Part shown: one piece after another, positions 34,804 to 43,886 of the stretch
Layout of the letters: the number at the start of each line of letters is the position of its first letter
Numbering within the stretch: position 1 is the stretch's first letter
Source of the DNA: JACCTH01 sp050741915
GTDB taxonomy: Bacteria > Actinomycetota > Acidimicrobiia > Spongiisociales > ZC4RG35
Reading direction: 5' to 3'
NCBI GenBank assembly: GCA_050741915.1
Contig: JBOGEX010000106.1
Span: 1-64,000, forward strand
Length of the DNA stretch: 64,000 nucleotides
The notes under the pieces: model-generated
Database searches by the model: none
Told to the model about the DNA's origin: nothing
What the model saw: only the letters and a program-made list of their open reading frames with translations
Program-made: the position numbers and the translations under genes

Positions 34804-36204
34804 ATGAAGCTGCAGGGTACGGTTGCAACCGTGCCAAACGAGACAACGGTCGGAGTCGGCGACGAGCAGCTCCGAATCTCGAGCCCCGACAAGTTGCTCT
34901 TCCCCCGGCAGGGTTGGACCAAGCTCGACGTCGTCAATCACTTCGTCCAAGTAGCCGAAGGAGCTTTGCGAGCGGTCTTCGGTCGTCCCACGATGTTGAA
35001 GCGGTATATGGAGTCAGTAGACGTCGACCCGATCTACCACAAACGCGCCGAGCCCAACTCCCCCTTCGAAACCGTCGAAGTGAAATTCCCATCGCAACGG
35101 CCCGGGCTGATGAATGTGCCTCGCACGGAAATTGATGTCATCCGGTTGATCCAGCGGGGATGTCTCGACCTCCATCCCTGGCCAGTGCGAGCGGAGAAAA
35201 CCGACCAACCAGACGAGCTGCGCTTCGATCTCGATCCGACTCCGGGCTTCACCTTCGCCCACGTTCGAGAAGCAGCAGTCGGCCTACACCAGGTGCTGAC
35301 CGAAGCCGGAGTGGTCGGTTGGCCCAAGACTTCGGGAAGTCGAGGAATTCACGTCTATGTGCGCATCGAGCCCGAGTGGGATTTCTTCCAAACCAGGCGC
35401 TCGGTGCTGGCAGCTGCTCGGGAGTTGGAGCGGAGAATGCCGGGGCTCGTCACCACCAGTTGGTGGAAGGAGGAGCGCACCGGTGTCTTCATCGACTACA
35501 ACCAGAATGCCCGTGACAAGACCGTTTCAGCTGCCTACGGAGTTCGCCCCACAGGGTTCGTCTCGACTCCGTTTCGCTGGGATGAGATCGATGAGATCAC
35601 CATCGAACGTTTTCCTCTGGACGGGTTTGCCGAGCGCTACGAAGAGGTGGGAGACCTCACCAAAGGGATCGACGAATCCGCCGGACGGATCGAGACGCTG
35701 ATCGAATGGGTGAGGAGGGACCAGGAGGAGTACGGGCAAGGTGATGCCCCCTGGCCCCCTCAGTACCCCAAGGTGGCCGGGGAGCCAACCCGGGTGCAGC
35801 CGTCAAAGAAGCGTCATGATGTCGATACCACCAGCTCTTCGGGGCTCGGCTCCCACTACACGATCGAGCTGTTTCTCGCTGAAAAGGGTGGGAAGCAGTT
35901 TTGGGATGGGCTGGTCGAACTGGCCAAACGTTGCGGGCCCTTCGAGTTCGCCGCCGGCAAGACTCGGAGCGCCTTCCTGCTCCGCGCTCGATTCCTCACC
36001 GTCTACACACTGAGCGATCGCGGGGTGAGTTTCATGCTGTCGATGGACCACGCCCATCAGCACCCGCGGTTTCGCAAGGTTTTCCAGATCGGGGCGCACG
36101 AATGGGCCCACGACGTCAGGGTGAACAAGGGAGACGAGCTAGATGACGAACTGGGCGAGTTGATATGCCGCGCCTACCAGTGGGGATTGGTCGGCGAGAA
36201 GTAG
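34804..36204 (+). CDS. LigD-type primase-polymerase fused to a DUF5655-like domain
   Basis: This 466-residue protein starts with a PolDom (archaeo-eukaryotic primase fold) of the kind that fills gaps in non-homologous end joining. 'KLLFPRQGWTKLDVVNHF' opens it. The metal-binding 'RFDLDPTPG' (Asp142, Asp144) and 'KTSGSRGIHVYV' near 175-186 complete the active site. After a linker near 330-345, residues 350-466 form a separate domain ('HYTIELFLAEKGGKQFWDGL', 'ARFLTVYTLSDRGVSFML') that I read as DUF5655. No ligase or nuclease domain is fused. The separate ligase is presumably the nearby LigC. Confidence 0.88.
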   Translation: MKLQGTVATVPNETTVGVGDEQLRISSPDKLLFPRQGWTKLDVVNHFVQVAEGALRAVFGRPTMLKRYMESVDVDPIYHKRAEPNSPFETVEVKFPSQRPGLMNVPRTEIDVIRLIQRGCLDLHPWPVRAEKTDQPDELRFDLDPTPGFTFAHVREAAVGLHQVLTEAGVVGWPKTSGSRGIHVYVRIEPEWDFFQTRRSVLAAARELERRMPGLVTTSWWKEERTGVFIDYNQNARDKTVSAAYGVRPTGFVSTPFRWDEIDEITIERFPLDGFAERYEEVGDLTKGIDESAGRIETLIEWVRRDQEEYGQGDAPWPPQYPKVAGEPTRVQPSKKRHDVDTTSSSGLGSHYTIELFLAEKGGKQFWDGLVELAKRCGPFEFAAGKTRSAFLLRARFLTVYTLSDRGVSFMLSMDHAHQHPRFRKVFQIGAHEWAHDVRVNKGDELDDELGELICRAYQWGLVGEK

Positions 36205-36212
36205 CGATCACT

Positions 36213-36268
36213 TCGTTCTCTGGGCTGTGGAGGCTGTTGGACAGCGTCTACAACCCTGGGTTCGCTTA
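36213..36268 (+). repeat. 56-nt hairpin repeat, copy 3
   Basis: It is about 95% identical to the reverse complement of 12354-12409. It fills the 64-nt gap between the convergent polymerase and MFS genes and probably forms a hairpin at both transcript ends. The left arm differs slightly from copy 1, leaving two mismatches in the stem. Confidence 0.85.
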
Positions 36269-37798
36269 TTAGACCTCGGAGGCGCCGACGTGGGCGGTCT
36301 CCCGCAACGGGAGTTCGGGCGTCAGCAGCGAGAGGACGAGCGCCAGGACCGTAAACGGCAGGGCCACCAAAAAAACTGTGCCGATCGAGGAGGCAAACAC
36401 CTCGATTACCTGTGAGCGCACGGAGTCGGGCAGGGCGGCGATCGCAGCCGGGCTGGAAGTGAGCGGACCACCGCCTACCCCGGAGCCCAGACCGGCTAGT
36501 CGGGTGGCGAGCTGGCCAGTGAAGACGGCCCCGAGAAGAGCGGTGCCGAACGCACCCCCGAGCGACCGGAAAAAGTTGTTCGACGAGGTCGCCACTCCCA
36601 TGTCGCTGTGATCGACCGAGTTCTGAACGGCGAGCACCAGAACCGGCATGATCATGCCAACTCCGACACCGAGCACGAACATGTAGACCGAGGCCGTGGC
36701 GAGGACCGTCCCTACTCCCATCGTCGACAGCAGGAAAAAGGCCAGTGTGGCCAGCGCCGACCCGACCACCGGAAAGATCTTGTAGCGGCCGGTGCGGGTG
36801 ATGAGCCGGCCTCCGATGACAGAGCTCCCGATGATCCCTCCCATCATCGGAACCAGCAGCAACCCCGAGTTGGTGGCGCTGGCACCGACAACAACTTGCA
36901 AGAACAGCGGAAGGAAGACGATCCCTCCAAACATCGCCAGGCCGATGATGAAGCCAGAGGCCGAGGTCAACGCGAAGGTCCGGTTCCTAAAGAGACGAGG
37001 AGGCAGGATCGGTTCGACTGCCCGACGCTCCCACCAGAGAAATGCGAGGCCAACTACCGCCCCCGTCACCAGGAGCCCGATGATCTGCGGCGAGTTCCAC
37101 TCGTACTCGTTACCACCCCAGACCATCGCCAGGAGGAGTGCGGACACGCTCACTACCAGGGTGGCAGCGCCGGCGAAGTCGATCGGTCGCGCTCGTCGGA
37201 CAAATGGGAGGTTGAGCGCGGACCCGGTAACGAAGAGGGCTACCAAACCAATCGGGACATTGATATAGAAGACCCACCGCCAATCAACGTTGTCGACAAA
37301 CCAGCCTCCGGCGAGCGGACCGGCCACACTGGCAAGGGCAAAAACCGCCCCAAAGTACCCCTGGTACCGACCGCGTTCGCGGGGCGAGAGGATGTCACCG
37401 ATGATGGTCATCGCCATGACAAAAAGCCCTCCGGCCCCCAGTCCTTGCAGGCCCCGCCACGCGACCAGCTGTCCCATGTTTTGTGAAAGCCCGCAGAGAA
37501 TCGAGCCAGCCAGGAAGAGAATGATCGCGGCCTGAAAGACCGCTTTTCGCCCGTAGAGATCAGAGATCTTTCCGTAGAGCGGTGCGGTAACGGTGGAGGC
37601 AAGAAGGTAAGCCGTTACCACCCACGAGAGCTGTTCGAGCCCACCCAGCTCGCCAACCATGGTCGGCAGAGCGGTGGCAACGATGGTCTGATCCAGGGCG
37701 GCAAGGAACAAGCCGATCATCAATCCCCAGATCACGGCCATTATCTGGCCATGGGTCATCGCCACCCGGGGCGTGGCAGGTGAAATGGTGTCGGTCAT
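36269..37798 (-). CDS. DHA2 family MFS drug exporter (EmrB/QacA-like)
   Basis: This 509-residue protein has 14 predicted membrane segments. It carries the antiporter motifs 'LFLAALDQTIVATALPTMVG' in helix 1, 'LYGKISDLYGRKAVF' in loop 2-3, and 'RWVFYINVPIGLVAL' in helix 5-6. It exports drugs or lipophilic compounds in exchange for protons. The ATG at 37798 has a GGAGAGGA site 7 nt upstream. It diverges from the class V aminotransferase gene. Confidence 0.92.
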   Translation of the reverse strand: MTDTISPATPRVAMTHGQIMAVIWGLMIGLFLAALDQTIVATALPTMVGELGGLEQLSWVVTAYLLASTVTAPLYGKISDLYGRKAVFQAAIILFLAGSILCGLSQNMGQLVAWRGLQGLGAGGLFVMAMTIIGDILSPRERGRYQGYFGAVFALASVAGPLAGGWFVDNVDWRWVFYINVPIGLVALFVTGSALNLPFVRRARPIDFAGAATLVVSVSALLLAMVWGGNEYEWNSPQIIGLLVTGAVVGLAFLWWERRAVEPILPPRLFRNRTFALTSASGFIIGLAMFGGIVFLPLFLQVVVGASATNSGLLLVPMMGGIIGSSVIGGRLITRTGRYKIFPVVGSALATLAFFLLSTMGVGTVLATASVYMFVLGVGVGMIMPVLVLAVQNSVDHSDMGVATSSNNFFRSLGGAFGTALLGAVFTGQLATRLAGLGSGVGGGPLTSSPAAIAALPDSVRSQVIEVFASSIGTVFLVALPFTVLALVLSLLTPELPLRETAHVGASEV

Positions 37799-37932
37799 CG
37801 CAGAGTCCTCTCCCCCGTCGGGCAACGCATCAAAGCCAGCGGCTATTCCTTTGTCTAGTCAGTGAAAGTCGATCTCTGTACTTGCCCGGTATCGACGGGT
37901 GCAACCCGCGGTTCGCCGGTAGCCTCAGGCTG

Positions 37933-39612
37933 ATGGAAACCGATCGGCTGATCGAGACGATTCGACGGTCCGTCATCGGCGCCGACACTGCTGTCTTTAC
38001 CCCATATGGCCTGCGCCGGGTCACCTATGCCGATTACACGGCTTCGGCCCGATCCCTCTCATTTATCGAGGACTTCATCCGGGAGACAGTCCTCCCCCTT
38101 TATGCCAACACTCACACCGAAACCTCGGGGACGGGCCTCCAGACCACGCGATTCCGCGAGGACGCTCGCAGGCTGATTCGCCAGGCGGTGGGTGGCGACG
38201 AGAACCATGCCGTGATCTTCGCCGGCTCGGGCTCGACGGGCGCCATCGACCGCCTCATCACGATTCTCGGTTTGCGAGTGCCAGCGGCATTGGACGATCA
38301 ATTCGACCTCAGCAGTCATATTCCGCCCAATAAACGACCCGTTGTGTTTGTCGGACCATACGAGCACCATTCCAACGAGCTTGGCTGGCGGGAATCGATC
38401 GCCGACGTGGTGGAGATCACAGAGGACTCGGACGGTCATGTTGATCTCGATGATCTCGAACGGCGCCTGGTCGAGTTCTCCGATCGGCCACTTCGGATCG
38501 GATCATTCTCGGCGGCCTCGAATGTCACCGGGATCATCACGGACACTTCCGCCGTCTCGACCTTGCTCCATCAACAGGGGGCACTTTCGTTCTGGGACTT
38601 CGCCGCGGCAGCTCCGTATGTCGGCATCGCCATGCGTCAAAAAGAGAAAGGCAATCTCGACTACAAGGACGCGATCTTCATCTCGCCCCACAAGTTCATC
38701 GGTGGTCCAGGAACACCGGGGGTGCTGGTGGTGAGAAAGGACCTGCTGGCCAACCGCGTCCCCTCGGTTCCGGGCGGGGGCACGGTGACCTATGTCAATA
38801 CACTCGTGCATCGATATCTCACCGACCCCGAGCATCGGGAAGAAGGCGGCACCCCCGCCATCGTCGAATCGATCCGGGCCGGTCTGGTCTTCCAGCTCAA
38901 AGAAGCTGTGGGGACGGAGGAGATTCGCCGGCGCGAAGAGGACTTCATCCGGCGGGCCATCGACTCGTGGTCCCAGAACGACACCATCCAGATCCTGGGC
39001 AATCCGAAGGCTGATCGGCTCTCGATCGTTTCGTTCGTCATCCGCTTTGGTGACCGCTACCTGCATCACAACTACATCGTTGCCTTACTCAACGATCTCT
39101 TTGGTATTCAGGCGCGAGGGGGGTGTTCATGCGCTGGACCGTACGGCCATCGCCTATTGGGCATCAACCTCGAGACCAGCCGCCGGCTCGAACGCCAAAT
39201 CGGCCGCGGCTGCGAGGTGATCAAGCCGGGATGGGTAAGGGTCAACTTCAATTACTTCATCAGTGAAGAAGAGTTTCGGTTCATTGTCGAAGGGGTCCAC
39301 TTGATCGCCGAGCATGGCTGGCGGCTGTTGCCCCACTACCGATTTGAGGCAGACACCGCCCTGTGGCGGCATCGCCTGGGGTTGCCGCATCCGCCGCTCT
39401 CCCTGTTCGAAATCGACTACGGCAATGGCCGGCTCGAGTACCGGACCAGTGGCCGGGAAGCGGTGGGTCCGGAGGAGTATCCGCGATACGTGGCAGACGC
39501 TCACAATCTCTTTGCAACGGCAGCCACCGACTCCGACGTCATAGATGACATCCTCGACTCAGAGGCCGAATCCCTGCGATGGTTTCCCCTACCGCATGAG
39601 GTCGGTGTTTGA
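37933..39612 (+). CDS. Class V aminotransferase (cysteine desulfurase-like), long form
   Basis: This 559-residue PLP enzyme has the PLP Lys in 'IFISPHKFIGGPGTPGV', 'GPYEHHSNELGWRE' for cofactor binding, and a candidate catalytic Cys in 'ARGGCSCAGPYGHRLLGI'. About 150 residues beyond the desulfurase core make it longer than SufS or IscS. It resembles the large subfamily annotated as putative selenocysteine lyase/cysteine desulfurase. ATG at 37933 is chosen because earlier codons lack family resemblance. The following MOSC remnant begins at its stop codon, and the pairing recalls sulfur transfer to molybdenum enzymes. Confidence 0.85.
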   Translation: METDRLIETIRRSVIGADTAVFTPYGLRRVTYADYTASARSLSFIEDFIRETVLPLYANTHTETSGTGLQTTRFREDARRLIRQAVGGDENHAVIFAGSGSTGAIDRLITILGLRVPAALDDQFDLSSHIPPNKRPVVFVGPYEHHSNELGWRESIADVVEITEDSDGHVDLDDLERRLVEFSDRPLRIGSFSAASNVTGIITDTSAVSTLLHQQGALSFWDFAAAAPYVGIAMRQKEKGNLDYKDAIFISPHKFIGGPGTPGVLVVRKDLLANRVPSVPGGGTVTYVNTLVHRYLTDPEHREEGGTPAIVESIRAGLVFQLKEAVGTEEIRRREEDFIRRAIDSWSQNDTIQILGNPKADRLSIVSFVIRFGDRYLHHNYIVALLNDLFGIQARGGCSCAGPYGHRLLGINLETSRRLERQIGRGCEVIKPGWVRVNFNYFISEEEFRFIVEGVHLIAEHGWRLLPHYRFEADTALWRHRLGLPHPPLSLFEIDYGNGRLEYRTSGREAVGPEEYPRYVADAHNLFATAATDSDVIDDILDSEAESLRWFPLPHEVGV

Positions 39613-40075
39613 CGACCGACCACGTCCTCGCGGTCAACGCCCCACCCGGCGGTGTCCCCAAGCGTCCGGTTGACACAGCTTTCGTCTTCACCCATGGCCT
39701 GGAAGGGGATCAGCACACGGATCGGGTTCACCACGGAGGCCTTATGCGGGCAGTCTGCCTCTCTCCAACGAGGTCATAACCGCTCTCCAAGCCGAGGGAC
39801 ACCCGATCTTTTCTGGGGCGGCGGGCGAGAACGTAACCGTAAGCGGAGTGGACTGGGAGGAGGTCGTGCCCGGCACGCAGTGGTCCATCGGTGACGAAGT
39901 GGAGATCGAGATCACTAGCTATACGAGCCCTTGCCACAAGAACGCACCGTGGTTTGTCGACGGACGCTTCTCGAGAATCAGTCAGTCGCTCCACCCGGGA
40001 CTCGCTCGCGACTATGCGAAGGTCATGGCAGTAGGGCCGATTTCTGTGGGCGATCAATTCATCCGGAGGGAATGA
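39609..40075 (+). pseudogene. Frameshifted MOSC-domain protein
   Basis: The 5' part (TTG at 39609) reads 'VLAVNAPPGGVPKRPVDTAF' and 'THGLEGDQHTDRVHHGG'. One base is lost or gained near 39760. The remainder continues in another frame as 'LSNEVITALQAEGHPIFSGA' and 'GENVTVSGVDWEEV', ending 'VMAVGPISVGDQFIRRE'. All MOSC landmarks, including the Cys in 'YTSPCHKN', are present, so a single shift breaks the gene. MOSC domains carry sulfur to molybdenum cofactor sites. Confidence 0.8.
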
Positions 40076-40694
40076 ATGAAACGCGGGGTCCTCGACCAGG
40101 CGAGATTTGCGGCAACCGCATCGAAGTCGGTCCCTTCTTCAAAAAAACCCGGGGCGGATTCCGGGGTATTGGAAAGTTTCGACCTCGAGGCCCATCGAGG
40201 CCCATCGAGGCCCATCGTCGCGGTGTCGTCTGAGCTGATCCACGGATCTTCGCCGGCGAGGTGTAGCTGGTAGCGGGCACTTGATCCCGTGAAGTCGATT
40301 GCCTGTGTGCCATAGAAGAGACGACCGCGTTGACAAGTTGCGGCCGTCGCACCGAAACCCACAACGCCATCGAACCGCCCTTACCCAGTCCGAGGACCAT
40401 CGCCGGTCCGGGTGCCGACTTCCCCAGCACCTCCAGTCCTCCCAGGGTCGCCGAGGCGAGCTGATTCGGATCGGCCGCGCCCAGGGCCTCCTCAGCCTCT
40501 AATTGGGTGGCGGGCGGCGTCCCGACGAGAAGGTCGGGAACGATTACGGTGCAGGCCTGGTCGGCTAGGCGGTCGGCCAGCTTCTTCGTGGCACCGTTAA
40601 GCCCGTGCCAGGAGTGGAGCAGCAAGACCGGATTAGCCGGCGTTGGCGGCCCGACGTAATAAGCCAATCCAGAGATCGCTCGAATTTTGACCAC
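40054..40694 (-). pseudogene. Frameshifted dienelactone hydrolase family protein
   Basis: The N-terminal half (GTG at 40694) is intact: 'PVLLLHSWHGLNGATKKLAD', 'TVIVPDLLVG' and 'VLGLGKGGSMALWV'. Near 40350 the frame changes and continues 'FYGTQAIDFTGSSARYQLHL' and 'GEDPWISSDD'. It changes again inside the 10-bp tandem repeat at 40185-40214 ('VETFQYPGI') and once more at a run of seven A at 40141-40147. It ends 'FDAVAANLAWSRT'. The family hydrolyses small esters and lactones. The usual Cys nucleophile position is not clear. Confidence 0.8.
40185..40214. repeat. Tandem repeat, 10 bp x 3
   Basis: Three exact copies of TCGAGGCCCA are followed by a partial TCG. The unit is not a multiple of three and sits exactly where the dienelactone hydrolase frame changes, so slippage here explains one frameshift. 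Confidence 0.85.
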
Positions 40695-41574
40695 GACTTC
40701 GCACCTATCCGAAAAGGACCGGCGGGGAATTGCGTACACCGCGCTGGCAGCCTTGTTGTTCGGTGTGAATGGGGCCGTCGCGGCCGACCTCGTCCGGGAG
40801 ATTCCGGTCGGCAACATCGCCCAACTTCGTTCGGTCCTGGCGGCGTTGGTGCTGGGCCTCATCGCTTATCGGCGCCGGGCGGTCGCGACTGGCGGCAGGC
40901 TCGGGGTACTTGCCATCTTCGGTCTGAACCTGGCCATCGTCTCCGTTTCCTTCTTCGTGGCCATCTCTCGCCTCGGAGTGGGCCCGGGGGTGACGATTCA
41001 GTTCAGCGGGCCGGTTCTGGTCCTGGCATGGATGCGAGTGGTGAACAAGCGCCAGGTTCCATCGCTGGCCTGGATCGCAGCTCTCGTCGCTCTGGCCGGT
41101 GTCGCCCTCGTGAGCGGCGCCCCCGAGTTCGGACGGCTCGATCCCCTGGGTCTCGTGGCGGCAGGAATCGCCGCCACGAGCTTCGCCACCTACATAATCC
41201 TGTCGAACTTTCTCGGCCGCGGGCTGCCAACCATCACGATTGCCGCCTATGGCTTTTCCTTTTCGGCGCTTTTCTTGCTGGCCGCTTTCAGGGTGGTGTT
41301 GCCGCCCGCGCTGCCGCGGGTCCTGATCGAGCTTGTCTGGCTGGTGCTGTTGGGAACTGTGGCCCCATTTCTGCTCGAGGTGGCCGCCTTGCGGATGACA
41401 GATCCCGCCATCGTGGGAGTTGTCGCCACACTGGAGCCCCCGGTCGCTGCCGCGGCCGCCTGGTTATGGCTCGACCAGACACTTACTCCGCTCCAGGTTC
41501 TGGGCGGGCTCTTGGTAGTGGGAGCGGTGGCGTTGATCCAGCGTTATTCGTCTCGTCCGGCCCTGGGGCTCTGA
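40687..41574 (+). CDS. EamA/DMT superfamily transporter
   Basis: This 295-residue protein has ten hydrophobic segments arranged as two EamA repeats. 'ALLFGVNGAVAADLVREIPV' opens the first, and 'AAGIAATSFATYIILSNFLG' opens the second. 'VATLEPPVAAAAAWLWLDQ' near the C-terminus is the conserved Glu-Pro helix. Such proteins usually export metabolites or amino acids. TTG at 40687 is the track-consistent start and overlaps the divergent hydrolase start codon, so a later start is possible. Confidence 0.85.
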   Translation: MTTTSHLSEKDRRGIAYTALAALLFGVNGAVAADLVREIPVGNIAQLRSVLAALVLGLIAYRRRAVATGGRLGVLAIFGLNLAIVSVSFFVAISRLGVGPGVTIQFSGPVLVLAWMRVVNKRQVPSLAWIAALVALAGVALVSGAPEFGRLDPLGLVAAGIAATSFATYIILSNFLGRGLPTITIAAYGFSFSALFLLAAFRVVLPPALPRVLIELVWLVLLGTVAPFLLEVAALRMTDPAIVGVVATLEPPVAAAAAWLWLDQTLTPLQVLGGLLVVGAVALIQRYSSRPALGL

Positions 41575-41621
41575 GCCCTGGGCAGTTGTGCCGTCGATCA
41601 TCGGCACCGGAAGAGGTTTGC

Positions 41622-42011
41622 ATGCCGACCCGGTTCAATCCTTACGTATCGTTCAGCGACAACGCCCGCCAGGCGATGGAGTTCTACAAAGGAGTCTTTG
41701 GCGGCTCAACACATTCGGTGAGTACGGTCGCCGGATGACCCGGGGGCCAACAACATCATGCATGCCAAACGGATAGTGGGCTGACCTTGATGGGAGCCGA
41801 CACTCCACCCGGACAAGAGCGGAAGCCGGAGACCAACTTTGCCGTCAGCCTGAGCGGCGAAGATGACGAGGAGCTCCGGGGCTACTTCAAGACTGTCGGC
41901 CGGCGGGAACGTGACTGTCCCCCTCGAGAAGCAGATGTGGGGGAGACGAGTCCGGCATGTGCACCGACCAGTTCGACGTCCCCTGGATGGTGAATATCGT
42001 CCAGCCGCCAG
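41622..42011 (+). pseudogene. Frameshifted VOC/PhnB-like glyoxalase protein
   Basis: 'TRFNPYVSFSDNARQAMEFY' is intact from 41622 to about 41710. Later pieces lie in other frames: 'LTLMGADTPPGQERKPETNF' with 'AVSLSGEDDEELRGYF' at about 41782-41890, 'LSAGGNVTVPLEKQMWG' at about 41890-41940, and 'CTDQFDVPWMVNIVQPPG' ending near 42011. All PhnB-family landmarks occur in order, with at least three shifts. Confidence 0.78.
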
Positions 42012-42038
42012 GCCGCAAAGCTGTTCTGCGCGAAAGCG

Positions 42039-42163
42039 CGCCCCCCTCCCGGCTTCGCCGGCACTCCCTCCTGCGGGGGGAGAAACCGCGCTCTTCTGTT
42101 TCTCCCCCCAGCGAGCGAAGCGAGTGTTGGGGGGAGTGGCCCGAAGGGCCGAGGGGGGTTTAG
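42039..42163. repeat. G-run palindrome element, full copy
   Basis: The core reads GGGGGGAGTGGCCCGAAGGG followed by CCGAGGGGGG. It is preceded by 'CTCCCCCCAGCGAGCGAAGC' and by a second hairpin CCCCTCCCGGCTTCGCCGGC. The left end abuts the VOC/PhnB remnant and the right end precedes an MFS gene by about 45 nt. Confidence 0.75.
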
Positions 42164-42209
42164 GCGCGAAGAATCTGCGCAGAAGGGCGCCCGTACACTC
42201 GACGGGCTC

Positions 42210-43886
42210 ATGACCTCGTCCGTTGCTCCTCTTCAGCTGCGCGGATTCCGGTCGCTGTGGGCGGCATCCCTCTTCTCCAACATCGGTGGCTTTTTGCAGG
42301 CGTCGGCTGCAGCCTGGCTGGTGCTCGATCTCACGGGCTCCGCCACCTGGGTCGGGCTTATTGCCGCCTCGACCACACTCCCCTTCCTTGCCCTCGCTCT
42401 CCTCGCCGGCGCTGTGGCCGATATGACCGATCGAGTCCGGATCCTTCTCGTCTCCCAAATCGCCATGGCCATCGCTGCGGCCGCCATGGCCGTCATGGCC
42501 TTCATCGGTGAAGCCACCCCGCTGCGCTTGTTGGTCCTGGGGTTGCTCATCGGGGTGGCCGGATCGTTCAATCTTCCCGCCTGGCAAGCCCTCGTCCCCG
42601 ACCTGGTACCGCGGGACATGATCGCTTCCGCCGTTGCTCTCAACTCGGTCTCCTTCAACGTTGCCCGGGCCGTGGGACCGGCGCTCGGTGGCCTGCTCAT
42701 TTCCACCGTCGGAGCGGAGGCTGGCTTTGGGCTCAATGCCCTCTCATACATCTCTGTCGTGCTGGCGCTCTGGTACATCGGCCGCTCCGGGACAGAAAAA
42801 CCTGCCGATGTCGCCCCGCTCATCACGGCAATGGCGCTGGGGTGGCGATTTGCGCGCTACACCCACAGCTTCCGACGAGTGCTCTTGTTTGGAGCTTTAT
42901 TCGGGCTCACGTCGTCGGTTGTGCCGACAGTACTCCCCAGCCATACCGAGGCGCTCGGAGGAGGATCACTCGCCTATGGAGTGCTCCTCGGCACGATGGG
43001 AGTCGGAGCCATTGTCTCGGCATTTGCCAGACGAAAGCTGGCGGACGGATTGAAGCAATGGACAGTGCCTGTCGCCATCGCCGGTTACTCGCTCGGCGGC
43101 ATCGCCGTCGGCCTGGCTCCCTCCCTTCCGTGGGCGGTGCCGGGCCTGATCGTTTCCGGTGCCTCGCTGGTCCTTGCCACCACCACTCTCAACTCGACAG
43201 CGCAAATGCTCAGCCCCCGCTGGGTTCGAGGAAGGACGATGAGCCTCTGGTCGCTGGCGTTTGTGGGAGTGACTCCAATCGGTGCGATTCTCTCCGGGGC
43301 GGTCGCCGACGCTTTGAGCACCAAAGCGTCCTATGTGCTGATCTCGCTGTCCGGGGTGGGCCTGGGATTGGCGGCCCTTCGCTCGGGCATCCCGGTGCTG
43401 AGCGAGATCGTTCCTCCAGAATTCGACCCCGATCGCGCCCCGCCCGAGCACGTCGAGACCCTCGATAGCGGCCCGGTCATGGTGCTCAACACTTTCGACA
43501 TCGATCCGGTTCAGGTCGACCTGTTTCTCGGGGTAATGCAGGACCTCCGTCTGGTCCGGCTGCGCACCGGTGCCTATCGCTGGCGCCTCTACAGAGATGC
43601 TGCCGACCCTCGCCGTCTGATCGAGATGTTCCTCGTCGTCTCCTGGCGAGAGCATCTCAATCAGCACCGACGCATTGATGATCTCTCGGCAGCTCTCATC
43701 CGGCGGGCGCGCTCGTTTGATCGAACCGGAGAGCCAAGAGCGCGACACCTTCTCGCAGTCGATGTGGAACGGCCGCCCGATTTCGATCTATTAGTCGCCA
43801 CCCACACCCACATGCACGAAACCGACGGTTCCATTCTCCTGGAAGAAACCGCCGAATTCGAGCCCATCCGGCGCGATCACATATGA
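42210..43886 (+). CDS. MFS transporter (MFS_3 family) with C-terminal soluble domain
   Basis: This 558-residue protein has 12 hydrophobic segments over about 400 residues and the MFS_3 opening 'LRGFRSLWAASLFSNIGGFL'. A hydrophilic C-terminal domain of about 140 residues follows ('VMVLNTFDIDPVQVDLFLGV', 'FLVVSWREHLNQHRRI'), as in the longer MFS_3 members. The C-terminal part looks like a ferredoxin-like alpha/beta module. It overlaps the next exporter by 4 nt. The substrate is unknown. Confidence 0.85.
   Translation: MTSSVAPLQLRGFRSLWAASLFSNIGGFLQASAAAWLVLDLTGSATWVGLIAASTTLPFLALALLAGAVADMTDRVRILLVSQIAMAIAAAAMAVMAFIGEATPLRLLVLGLLIGVAGSFNLPAWQALVPDLVPRDMIASAVALNSVSFNVARAVGPALGGLLISTVGAEAGFGLNALSYISVVLALWYIGRSGTEKPADVAPLITAMALGWRFARYTHSFRRVLLFGALFGLTSSVVPTVLPSHTEALGGGSLAYGVLLGTMGVGAIVSAFARRKLADGLKQWTVPVAIAGYSLGGIAVGLAPSLPWAVPGLIVSGASLVLATTTLNSTAQMLSPRWVRGRTMSLWSLAFVGVTPIGAILSGAVADALSTKASYVLISLSGVGLGLAALRSGIPVLSEIVPPEFDPDRAPPEHVETLDSGPVMVLNTFDIDPVQVDLFLGVMQDLRLVRLRTGAYRWRLYRDAADPRRLIEMFLVVSWREHLNQHRRIDDLSAALIRRARSFDRTGEPRARHLLAVDVERPPDFDLLVATHTHMHETDGSILLEETAEFEPIRRDHI

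Noticed and set aside
36608..37486. A 292-codon plus-strand open frame opposite the DHA2 exporter
   Set aside because: Charged, low-complexity translation opposite a well-supported 14-TM exporter.
40185..40214. CRISPR-like repeat
   Set aside because: Units are 10 bp with no spacers, so it is a simple tandem repeat inside a decayed gene.
41706..42587. A 293-codon minus-strand frame across the VOC remnant and MFS start
   Set aside because: It crosses a structured repeat and the start of a sound MFS gene, with no recognisable domain.
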